Source: an uncultured Chloroflexota bacterium (lineage in GTDB: Bacteria > Chloroflexota > Anaerolineae > Aggregatilineales > Phototrophicaceae). From it: a DNA stretch of 8,796 bases. Made by a program: the position numbers and the translations under genes. The notes below the pieces were generated by a model. The model saw only the letters and a list, made by a program, of their open reading frames with translations. It was not told the DNA's origin and ran no database searches. Positions 1 to 5,324 of this stretch are shown here, piece after piece. The stretch covers positions 1 through 8,796 of the forward strand of contig CALMZT010001272.1 of the NCBI GenBank assembly GCA_937870805.1, read 5' to 3'. Every line of letters begins with the position of its first letter. Position 1 is the first letter of the stretch.

Positions 1-104
1 CCAGTGATGCTGGTCGCGAGTCGTGTGTGATCCGCGACGCACGCTCGCATCAAACACCGGCGCCCAACCTGCGCGAATAAACAGGCGCAGAGATTCACGC
101 GGCG

Positions 105-701
105 GTGTGTGATGTGACCAGCAAAGACTCGATTGAAGCATGGGTGAATGCGGCGGTTTCACGTTGGGGCGTGATCGACGCGCTGCTGGTGAACGCGGGC
201 GGTCCTCCCGGCGGCTTAATCAAAGATTTCACCGATGAGCAGTGGCACGCCGCCTTTGAACTCACGCTGATGAGTGCCGTGCGGATGATACGCGCTGCGC
301 TGCCACACATGCAGAACGGCGGCGCGATTCTGACGATCACATCCTCATCGGTGCGCGAACCCATTGAACGTCTGGGCTTATCGACAGTGATGCGTTCGGG
401 TGTTGTAGGCTTAGTCAAAACGCTGGCGGATGAACTTGCCCCCGATCACATCCGCGTGAATAATCTGATACCGGGACGGATTGATACAGATCGTGTGGCA
501 CAGTTGGACGCCGCCACTGCCAAACGTGAAGGCATTAGTACCGACGAGGCGCGTGCGCGCAGTGTCAACAAGATTCCAATGCGCCGTTTGGGGACGATTG
601 ACGAATTCGGCGCGGCGGCAGCCTTCCTGTTATCACCTGCCGCACAGTACATCACAGGCGCAACCCTGCGCGTCGATGGCGGCGCGATGAGGTCAATCTA
701 G
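105..701 (+). CDS. SDR family oxidoreductase, 5' end lost or frameshifted
   Basis: This is the C-terminal three quarters of a short-chain dehydrogenase/reductase, an NAD(P)-dependent enzyme of unknown substrate. Visible landmarks are NAGG (residues 30-33, counting from GTG 105), a TSSS strand (79-82) and the C-terminal TGATLRVDGG block typical of FabG-like SDRs. The nucleotide-binding GxxxGxG is missing. The same frame is open only back to a stop at 78-80 and reads TGAEIHAAVCDV from 81, so the protein logically continues upstream. Frame 1 at the window start reads VMLVASR, which fits the second Rossmann strand, so at least one frameshift separates the parts. The usual YxxxK is replaced by LSTVM (92-96); such Tyr/Lys-less SDRs exist as a subgroup. 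It may be a decaying pseudogene or an assembly error. The start codon is only the first in-frame candidate. Confidence 0.7.
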   Translation: MCDVTSKDSIEAWVNAAVSRWGVIDALLVNAGGPPGGLIKDFTDEQWHAAFELTLMSAVRMIRAALPHMQNGGAILTITSSSVREPIERLGLSTVMRSGVVGLVKTLADELAPDHIRVNNLIPGRIDTDRVAQLDAATAKREGISTDEARARSVNKIPMRRLGTIDEFGAAAAFLLSPAAQYITGATLRVDGGAMRSI

Positions 702-783
702 CAGTTAGAAAGAGTAGAATATAGGCGAACAAGAGGATTGTGCAGTTTTACTTTTAGATAGGGAGTAAAAAGACAGGTGTCTA

Positions 784-839
784 TAGGGGCAGACCAATGT
801 GTCTGCCCGTAAATGGGCGCACACGCAGGTGCGCCCCTA
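784..839. repeat. Composite palindromic repeat (TAGGGGC family)
   Basis: TAGGGGC at 784-790 is matched by GCCCCTA at 833-839. Nested inside are two hairpins: GGGCAGAC (787-794) with GTCTGCCC (801-808), and GGGCGCAC (815-822) with GTGCGCCC (829-836). The arrangement resembles a small cruciform. Related copies occur at 2485-2514 and 4191-4215. It lies between two SDR genes that converge on it, so it might also end transcription, but there is no T-run. The rest of 702-932 shows nothing recognisable. Confidence 0.75.
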
Positions 840-932
840 CAATCCCATTCTCCGTATTCAATAGTTAAAGAGCATAATCCCATTGTTCAGACTTACAGCA
901 TTCTGTAGGTCATAGAATTTTTGAGTGTTTGC

Positions 933-1691
933 TTAGAACGTCAATTGCCCACCATCAACCACCAGCGAATGCCCTGTGACATAGCTGGCATCGTCTGACG
1001 CGAGAAATGCCACGCACGCCGCGACTTCCTCCGGTGTGCCCAGTCGGCGCATGGGGATACGCTGATCTTCGTATGCCTTCGTCGCAGCCGGGTCTTCCCA
1101 TATGCTGCTCGTGAGCCGTGTCTTGATGAGTCCCGGATTGACGCTGTTGACGCGAATATTGAAGCGCGCCAGATCAATCGCCATCGTTTTCGTTAGCCCG
1201 ACGACGCCAAACTTTGAGGCGTTGTACGGCGCTAAATCTTCTTCGGCAACCAGCCCGTTGGTCGATGCCATCATCACAATCGAGCCGGGAATGTTCGCCT
1301 TCACCATCGCGCGCGCCGCAATCTGTGTCACGAGGAATGTGCCCTTTAAGTTGATGTCCAGCACGCGATTCCAGTTTTCATCGCTGATGTCGAGGTAATG
1401 TTCCACGACCACCGTACCCGCGATGTGCGCGAGAATGTGCGGCACGCCCCATTTTTGCTCCACGTCATCAAAGATGGCTTGAATCTGCGCGCGGTCACGC
1501 ACGTCGAGCAGGTAGGAGATTGCTTGCGCGCCAGTGTCCGCGATGCTCTGCGTCACTTCATCCAGGCGATTTTTCTCAATGTCAGTCAAGACAACGCGCG
1601 CGCCATCTGCCGCGAGACGGCGGGCGCTTGCTTCGCCAATTCCATTTGCTGCCCCGGTGACAAAGGCGGTGCGCTCTGCCAAACGCATCAT
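933..1691 (-). CDS. Classical SDR family oxidoreductase (NAD-type)
   Basis: This is a complete short-chain dehydrogenase of 252 residues, a normal length for classical SDRs and probably cytosolic. From the start chosen here it shows the cofactor motif TGAANGIG (12-19), an aspartate at the end of the second strand (TD, about residue 37) that usually signals NAD(H) preference, and the catalytic residues Asn114, Ser143 (MMAST), Tyr156 and Lys160 (YNASK). The C-terminal VTGHSLVVDGG block closes the fold. The NAG motif reads IAG. An upstream ATG at 1703 is in frame, but the sequence just inside it supplies GGAG six bases before the ATG at 1691, so 1691 is preferred. The substrate cannot be named: FabG-like, glucose and hydroxysteroid dehydrogenases share this pattern. 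It is related to, but clearly different from, the SDR at 105-701, which runs on the opposite strand. Confidence 0.9.
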   Translation of the reverse strand: MMRLAERTAFVTGAANGIGEASARRLAADGARVVLTDIEKNRLDEVTQSIADTGAQAISYLLDVRDRAQIQAIFDDVEQKWGVPHILAHIAGTVVVEHYLDISDENWNRVLDINLKGTFLVTQIAARAMVKANIPGSIVMMASTNGLVAEEDLAPYNASKFGVVGLTKTMAIDLARFNIRVNSVNPGLIKTRLTSSIWEDPAATKAYEDQRIPMRRLGTPEEVAACVAFLASDDASYVTGHSLVVDGGQLTF

Positions 1692-1852
1692 GGTTTGCTC
1701 CATAATTTTAAATTCAACTTCAGCCGTAAGTTTAACACTTCAGCGTGGACTTTGCCGCAGCGTGATAGGGGAGTCGGATGATTAACTGACGTTACGCAGT
1801 TTCGCCTCGAACAAGGGGTTTATGCCGTTTAACGCTGTAATGCGGCTATCGT

Positions 1853-1904
1853 GCCAGAGACTAAAGTCTCCGGCTGCCGCAGTACCACGTTCACTGAAGT
1901 GAAC
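1853..1904. repeat. Double-hairpin intergenic repeat
   Basis: Two perfect hairpins stand side by side. The first is GCC-a-GAGACT, loop aa, AGTCTC-c-GGC (1853-1874). The second is GTTCACT, loop ga, AGTGAAC (1889-1904). Pairs of tight, AT-looped palindromes like this look like a dispersed non-coding repeat rather than a terminator, as there is no T-tract. It lies in the gap between the minus-strand SDR and the chimeric frame at 1987. Confidence 0.6.
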
Positions 1905-1986
1905 AGAAAAGGCGTTTCCGGCAATTTTATGTCCTGATTACTTTATCAAACAGCATGAAGTTATTAAAATATTGAAGGAGATGAAG

Positions 1987-2256
1987 ATGATTTTTAAAAG
2001 CCCGTATGCCGATGTCACAATCCCAGATGTGCCGTTAGCCCACTTTGTTCTGGAACGCATAAAAGCCTGCGTGGAACAGTATTACTGGCATCGCCCGCTG
2101 CATGTGCTGCTCAACAGCGCATTTTCAAGTGGGTTGGTGATGGATCGCCTTGAGGAGCCTCAAATAAAAACTGAAGAGCCATCGAAAAATGCCTTTGACT
2201 GGTCGAACTACGATATGCCGCCGCTGCTGTTCGCCAGATTACGTCCGGCACGCTGA
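1987..2256 (+). pseudogene. Chimeric remnant: acyl-CoA ligase N-terminus joined to methyltransferase C-terminus
   Basis: An 89-residue frame starts at ATG 1987, placed six bases after AAGGAG (1975-1980), an excellent ribosome-binding site. Residues 1 to about 25 (MIFKSPYADVTIPDVPLAHF and onward) match the way 4-coumarate-CoA ligase-like adenylate-forming enzymes begin. From about residue 31 (QYYWHRPLHVLLNSAF) to the end the sequence instead resembles the C-terminal tail of SAM-dependent class I methyltransferases, with the characteristic late PPLLFARLRP strand. Neither catalytic domain is present, so neither reaction is expected. The likely origin is a deletion that removed the body and end of a ligase gene and the beginning of a methyltransferase gene, leaving an in-frame junction near 2059-2077. 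Both family assignments are by eye. It could be an expressed small protein, but a scar is more likely. Confidence 0.55.
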
Positions 2257-2354
2257 TACATTCGCAAGCCGATTGTGCTTTATGATGAGCATGATCGGTT
2301 TGCTTGTCTCGAATTAGATATTTTCCGTATATCTTTGACCCCTTAAGAACCCTA

Positions 2355-2384
2355 TTGACATATTTTAGACTCCTGTGATACGAT
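2355..2384 (+). promoter_or_regulatory. Probable sigma-70 type promoter for the upstream Y RNA and rsr
   Basis: A consensus TTGACA (-35) at 2355-2360 is followed after 18 bases by TACGAT (-10) at 2379-2384, preceded by TG plus one base (extended -10). Predicted initiation is around 2389-2391, inside the 5' strand of the compact Y RNA outer stem. It could therefore make a Y RNA starting near ACGGGC (2391) and possibly also the rsr message. This is the best promoter match I found around the system. Confidence 0.6.
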
Positions 2385-2462
2385 GATGTCACGGGCCGCT
2401 GTACATGGGTTACCTCGAAAAGTATCCCCCATGTACGCCTTTCGCCCGTACATTTCACAGGA
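2371..2462 (+). ncRNA. Compact Y RNA upstream of rsr (no tRNA-like module)
   Basis: The region folds into one long interrupted hairpin of Y RNA type. The outer stem is ATGT-c-ACGGGC (2386-2396) with GCCCGTACAT (2444-2453), including a single bulged C as in the Ro-binding stem of known Y RNAs. Next come an internal loop (CGCT opposite GCCTTTC) and a perfect 9-bp inner stem GTACATGGG (2401-2409) / CCCATGTAC (2428-2436) leading into GTTACC. A further perfect 8-bp match, TCCTGTGA (2371-2378) / TCACAGGA (2455-2462), encloses everything but overlaps the predicted -10 region, so the mature 5' end may be nearer 2386-2391. A Y RNA just upstream of rsr is also the arrangement in Deinococcus radiodurans. 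The shared internal loop and motifs link it to the array at 4266-5475. Confidence 0.72.
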
Positions 2463-2484
2463 TTTCCATTTCGGGCTTTGCGAT

Positions 2485-2514
2485 GTAAGGGCGAACACAT
2501 TGGTTCGCCCCTAC
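2485..2514. repeat. Palindromic repeat (TAGGGGC family) in the rsr leader
   Basis: GTA-a-GGGCGAAC (2485-2496), a six-base loop, then GTTCGCCC-c-TAC (2503-2514). It is the same repeat type as 784-839 and 4191-4215. It sits between the upstream Y RNA and the rsr ribosome-binding site, so if transcribed it would form a hairpin in the leader. Confidence 0.7.
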
Positions 2515-2559
2515 GATACGTTATTGCTTTGAAATGGCTGTAATCGGAAGGGTGCGACC

Positions 2560-4182
2560 ATGCCGAACAAGTACATCAAGTATCTGACACCGCAGAAGGC
2601 TACACCACAAAGCGCGCCGATTCCCGGCACGAATCAAGTGCCCAACTCGGCGGGTGGCTATGCCTGGAATGTTTCGCGCTGGGATCGCCTCAAAAGATTC
2701 GTGATATTGGGATCGGACGGAGGTACATATTATATCTCTGAACGGGCGCTGACCATCGAGAACGCCAACAATGTGCTGGCGTGCATCCGTGAAGACGGCG
2801 TGCGCGTCGTCACGGAAACGGTTGCGATCTCTGATGCGGGGCGCGCGCCGAAGAATGACCCGGCGATCTTTGTACTGGCATTGGTCGCGGCTCATGGCGA
2901 CGAAAACGCGCGGCGCTCAGCATTTGCGGCGCTGCCGAAGGCTTGCCGCACGGGGACGCATCTCTTTCAGTTTGCCGAATATGTGCAGACGTTTCGCGGT
3001 TGGGGACGTGCGCTGCGACGTGGAGTAGGGGAATGGTACACGCATCTTGCTCCGCGCGCGCTGGCTTATCAACTGGTGAAGTATCGCCAGCGCAACGGCT
3101 GGACGCACACTGACTTGCTGCGGCTGTCTCATGCCAAGCCGAACGATGAAGCGCAAAACACGCTGTTCAAGTGGGTGACGAAGCCTGAAGAAGCGACATG
3201 GGCGCGCGAACTGGCTGCGCCGTCTGATGAAGCATTAGCGTTCGTGTGGGCGTTTGAACGTGCGCAGCAGGCGCAGGACGTGGCGACCATCGTCAAGCTG
3301 ATCGAGCAGTACGATTTGCCGCGCGAAGCCCTGCCGACGCAGTTCCTGAACGCGCCGGAAGTGTGGGAAGCGCTGTTGGTCAAGATGCCGATGACGGCGA
3401 TGCTGCGTAACCTTGGCGTGATGGCGCGTGTCGGTTTGCTGACGGCGTTGAGCGTCGCGGAACACATCATTGTCGGGCGTTTGGGCAATGCGGAACTGCT
3501 GCGTAAGGCGCGCATTCACCCGATTGCCGTGCTGTCTGCGCTGAAGATTTACGGGCGCGGGCATGGCGAACGCTCTGGTGCGACGTGGACTCCGACAGCG
3601 CGCGTGGTTGATGCGTTGGATGCTGCTTTCTATCTGGCGTTTGGCAACGTCGAACCGTCAAACAAGCGGTTGATGCTGGCTTTGGACGTGTCTGGCTCGA
3701 TGGGTGGCGGCGTGATCGCTGGCGTGCCGGGGCTGACTCCGCGTGAAGCGTCGGCGGTGATGGCGATGGTTACAGCGCGCACCGAAGATCAGTACGCGCT
3801 GATGGGCTTCGCAACACAGTTTATGCCGCTGAACATCTCGCCGCGTATGCGTCTGGACGATGTGGTCAAGAGCATTAGCAACATCCCGTTCGGCGGCACA
3901 GATTGCGCGCTGCCGATGCTGTATGCGATGGAAAAGGGTATGTCGGTGGATGCGTTCGTAACATATACGGATTCGGAATCCTGGCATGGAGCAGTACATC
4001 CATCACAAGCATTGGTACAGTATCGTGAGAAAACTGGTATTCCGGCACGCCTTGTCGTGGTCGCTATGACGAGCAATAATTTCACCATCGCTGATCCAAA
4101 TGATCCGTTGATGCTGGATGTGGTTGGTTTCGACTCTGCCACACCCCAACTGATTACGGACTTTGCACGCGGCGCAATCTAG
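2560..4182 (+). CDS. rsr: Rsr: TROVE domain / Ro60 (60 kDa SS-A/Ro) ribonucleoprotein
   Basis: This is a bacterial Ro60 orthologue of 540 residues, the usual size. The family forms a HEAT-repeat ring that binds Y RNAs on its outer surface and ends of misfolded RNA in its channel. In bacteria it works with exoribonucleases such as PNPase in RNA maturation and decay. The TROVE domain starts near residue 20 (PIPGTNQVPNSAGGYAW) and includes GRAPKNDPAIF, CRTGTHLF, RGWGRALRR and LAYQLVKYRQRNGW, all typical family signatures. The C-terminal von Willebrand A domain keeps a metal site: DVSGS (376-380), Thr447 in FGGTD, and TYTDSES around Asp471. The start ATG follows GGAAGGG (2546-2552) by seven bases. 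It lies between a compact Y RNA and an array of tRNA-mimicking Y RNAs, its expected partners. No RtcB or RtcA RNA-repair gene is adjacent, unlike many bacterial rsr loci. Confidence 0.97.
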   Translation: MPNKYIKYLTPQKATPQSAPIPGTNQVPNSAGGYAWNVSRWDRLKRFVILGSDGGTYYISERALTIENANNVLACIREDGVRVVTETVAISDAGRAPKNDPAIFVLALVAAHGDENARRSAFAALPKACRTGTHLFQFAEYVQTFRGWGRALRRGVGEWYTHLAPRALAYQLVKYRQRNGWTHTDLLRLSHAKPNDEAQNTLFKWVTKPEEATWARELAAPSDEALAFVWAFERAQQAQDVATIVKLIEQYDLPREALPTQFLNAPEVWEALLVKMPMTAMLRNLGVMARVGLLTALSVAEHIIVGRLGNAELLRKARIHPIAVLSALKIYGRGHGERSGATWTPTARVVDALDAAFYLAFGNVEPSNKRLMLALDVSGSMGGGVIAGVPGLTPREASAVMAMVTARTEDQYALMGFATQFMPLNISPRMRLDDVVKSISNIPFGGTDCALPMLYAMEKGMSVDAFVTYTDSESWHGAVHPSQALVQYREKTGIPARLVVVAMTSNNFTIADPNDPLMLDVVGFDSATPQLITDFARGAI

Positions 4183-4190
4183 CACAATCT

Positions 4191-4215
4191 GTAGGGGCAA
4201 GGCACTGCCTTGCCC
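4191..4215. repeat. Palindromic repeat (TAGGGGC family) just after rsr
   Basis: GGGCAAGGC (4195-4203), loop ACT, GCCTTGCCC (4207-4215), preceded by GTAG. It begins nine bases after the rsr stop codon. It resembles the repeats at 784-839 and 2485-2514. There is no T-run, so strong intrinsic termination is not evident, and read-through from rsr into the Y RNA array is possible. Confidence 0.65.
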
Positions 4216-4265
4216 GATACATGAACAACTTAGAGGAACTGCGTATGTCGGTGCAGTTCTGTCCG

Positions 4266-4406
4266 CAGCGCGGGACGAGGCAGCTTGGGTTAACGCTCCA
4301 CTCACGGGGCTGTAGCTCAATTGGCAGAGCGCCCACTCTGACATGTGGGAGGTTGCGGGTTCGAGTCCCGTCTTAAAAATCCATGCGGCGAAATTTGTCT
4401 GTGCTG
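4266..4406 (+). ncRNA. Y RNA with tRNA-like module, array member 0
   Basis: The outer stem is CAGCGCGG-g-AC (4266-4276) with GTCTGTGCTG (4397-4406). The inner, imperfect stem GCAGCTTGG (4280-4288) / CCATGCGGC (4381-4389) is followed by GGGTTAAC, matching the array motif. The module has a hairpin GCTCC/GGGGC (4295-4299, 4306-4310), a D arm GCTC-AATTGGCA-GAGC, an anticodon-like arm CCCAC/GTGGG with an 8-base loop TCTGACAT (4337-4344), and a T arm GCGGG-TTCGAGT-CCCGT (4355-4371). No strand complementary to GGGGCTG follows the T arm, so this is not a normal tRNA. The order acceptor hairpin, D, anticodon, T equals a tRNA permuted at the T-stem/acceptor junction. It is the least regular member and may be degenerate. 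Confidence 0.65.
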
Positions 4407-4430
4407 CACTTGAACAAAATGATTGAATGC

Positions 4431-4495
4431 TGGTGCGAGCCGGAGTGTATGGGTTCCCGTTACGAACACCCATGCGCGGTAACTCGTTCGCATCA
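4431..4495 (+). ncRNA. Compact Y RNA-like hairpin inside the array
   Basis: The outer stem is TGGTGCGAG (4431-4439) with TTCGCATCA (4487-4495), nine pairs including G-U. The internal loop is CCGGA opposite GGTAACTCG. The inner stem GTGTATGGG (4445-4453) / CCCATGCGC (4469-4477) extends into GTTC/GAAC around a small apical loop. It has the same stem, loop and CCCATGC pattern as the other elements but no tRNA-like part, so it resembles the compact Y RNA at 2371-2462. It fills the otherwise long gap between array members 0 and 1. Confidence 0.6.
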
Positions 4496-4512
4496 CCGTG
4501 TATCTGAACAAT

Positions 4513-4649
4513 GATGACGCGGGATGGTAGATGTGGCTAATCGGTTGAAAGCTGACTCTTTGAGGGTTCGACTCCCTCCATACTCCTGCGGGGGTGTGTG
4601 GCGGAACGGGCAGACGCAGCGCCATATCGCTCTCTTTGTCCGCGTCTTC
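4513..4649 (+). ncRNA. Y RNA with permuted class II (Leu-like) tRNA module, array member 1
   Basis: The outer stem is GACGCGG (4516-4522) / CCGCGTC (4640-4646), extended outward by two pairs past a T-T mismatch. The inner stem is GATGTGGC (4530-4537) / GCCATATC (4621-4628). Within lies a circularly permuted tRNA. It begins with a variable-arm hairpin TCGGT/GCTGA (4541-4555). Next is a T arm GAGGG-TTCGACT-CCCTC (4562-4578), then an acceptor stem closed as a hairpin, CATACTCC (4579-4586), loop TGCG, GGGGTGTG (4591-4598). Last is a D arm GGCGGAACGGGCAGACGC, like that of tRNA-Leu. The long variable hairpin agrees with a class II tRNA origin. The Y stem stands where the anticodon stem would be. 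There is no anticodon and no CCA end. Confidence 0.82.
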
Positions 4650-4713
4650 TTTTAACAGGTGAGTAACGTCTGATTTGACTGTATTGGGCTGTAGATGGAC
4701 TAACGAAATAGTG

Positions 4714-4835
4714 ATGCGGGTCGCTGCGTGTGGGTTATCGTAACTCAATTGGTAGAGTGCTTAGCGAAAGTTGAGCAGTAGCGGGTTCAAATCCCGTCGA
4801 TGTAACACCCACCCCATACGCCTTTTTGTCCGCGT
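4714..4835 (+). ncRNA. Y RNA with acceptor-attached tRNA-like module and GNRA loop, array member 2
   Basis: The outer stem is ATGCGGGT (4714-4721) / GTCCGCGT (4828-4835). The internal loop is CGCT opposite CTTTTT. The inner stem GCGTGTGGG (4726-4734) / CCCATACGC (4813-4821) leads into GTTATCG. The module is in normal tRNA order: acceptor-like GTT+ATCG (4734-4740) with CGAT+AAC (4798-4806, two-base bulge), D arm ACTC-AATTGGTA-GAGT, an anticodon-position hairpin CTTAGC-GAAA-GTTGAG (4760-4775), and T arm GCGGG-TTCAAAT-CCCGT (4781-4797). The GAAA tetraloop in place of a seven-base anticodon loop rules out decoding. The Y stem continues from the acceptor end, unlike its neighbours. Confidence 0.8.
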
Positions 4836-4876
4836 TGACCTTTAACAACTGAATACTGACAACTGTAAACTTACAG

Positions 4877-5020
4877 CAGTACGGGACGATGTGCGTGGGT
4901 TATCTCAACTTAATCGACCTAAGTTTCGCGGGTTCGAATCCCGTCACGCCCTATTCGACGTGGGCGTGTGGCAGAGTGGTCTAATGCATATGCCCCATGC
5001 CGAATTTTTTGTCCGTACTG
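4877..5020 (+). ncRNA. Y RNA with permuted class II (Ser/Leu-like) tRNA module, array member 3
   Basis: The outer stem is CAGTACGG-g-AC (4877-4887) / GTCCGTACTG (5011-5020), with one bulged G. The inner stem is GCGTGGG (4893-4899) / CCCATGC (4994-5000), with GGGTTATC at the end of the 5' strand. Permuted module order: variable-arm hairpin AACTTA-N7-TAAGTT (4907-4925), T arm GCGGG-TTCGAAT-CCCGT (4928-4944), acceptor hairpin CACGCCC (4945-4951), ten-base loop, GGGCGTG (4962-4968), then D arm GCA-G-AGTGGTCTAA-TGC typical of tRNA-Ser/Leu. A long variable hairpin and this D arm occur together, as expected for class II tRNA mimicry. A T6 tract lies in the internal loop. The mature ends are inferred only from the stem. 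Confidence 0.84.
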
Positions 5021-5032
5021 GCTTGTAAACTC

Positions 5033-5179
5033 AATGAACGCGGTACGGCGCTGCATGGTTATCGCCTGGAACGCGGGAGGTCGGATGGTTCGACTCCTCC
5101 CACGTCCCCAGATACACATGGGACGTGTAGCTCAGCGGTAGAGCGCCTTTTCATGCACAATCATTTGCCCGCGTTCATT
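5033..5179 (+). ncRNA. Y RNA with permuted tRNA-like module, array member 4
   Basis: The outer stem is an 11-bp perfect match, AATGAACGCGG (5033-5043) / CCGCGTTCATT (5169-5179). The inner stem is TGCATG (5052-5057) / CATGCA (5152-5157), followed by GGTTATC. The permuted module contains a small CGC-N7-GCG hairpin (5063-5075), then AGGTC, a T arm with loop TTCGACT (5089-5095) and a bulged stem, an acceptor hairpin CACGTCCC (5101-5108), an 11-base loop, GGGACGTG (5120-5127), and a D arm GCTC-AGCGGTA-GAGC. The CCCA before the loop resembles a residual 3' end of a tRNA. The segment 5101-5144 recurs almost exactly at 5392-5434 in member 6. Only about a dozen bases separate it from members 3 and 5. 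Confidence 0.84.
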
Positions 5180-5189
5180 TGTACAACCG

Positions 5190-5308
5190 TCGATGTGGGA
5201 CGGATGGTGATGGGTGATCGGTTGCATGTTCGACTCATGTCAGCCGCTAGACGTGCGGCTGTAGCTCAATGGCAGAGCAGCCCATACCAAAACATTTTTC
5301 TACATTGA
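5190..5308 (+). ncRNA. Y RNA with permuted tRNA-like module, array member 5
   Basis: The outer stem is TCGATGTGG (5190-5198) / CTACATTGA (5300-5308), with G-U pairs. The inner stem is GGTG-a-TGGG (5206-5214) / CCCATACC (5281-5288). This is the most compact permuted member: a short TGATCGG linker leads to a T arm GCATG-TTCGACT-CATGT (5224-5240), then an acceptor hairpin CAGCCGC (5241-5247), seven-base loop, GCGGCTG (5255-5261), and a D arm GCTC-AATGGCA-GAGC. Two bases after the D arm the inner Y stem begins, exactly where an anticodon stem would start. So the Ro-binding stem seems to replace the anticodon stem and could stack on the D arm. Confidence 0.8.
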
Positions 5309-5324
5309 GTATCTATGAGCAACA

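Noticed and set aside
4306..4372. A true tRNA-Val-like gene (anticodon-like GAC)
   Set aside because: The anticodon loop has eight bases, no 3' strand pairs with GGGGCTG after the T arm, and the Y-type outer stem encloses the whole unit.
4003..4748. Two minus-strand reading frames of 156 and 143 residues across the start of the array
   Set aside because: They run antisense over tRNA-like T arms and contain peptides such as RRDSNPQPPTC and KTGLEPATSHMSEW, well known products of translating tRNA genes on the wrong strand. They overlap RNA structures and lack family similarity.
4919..5308. Open frames on both strands over array members 3-5
   Set aside because: Same reason: they follow repeated D- and T-arm sequences (for example GRDGIRTRE) and have no ribosome-binding site or domain.
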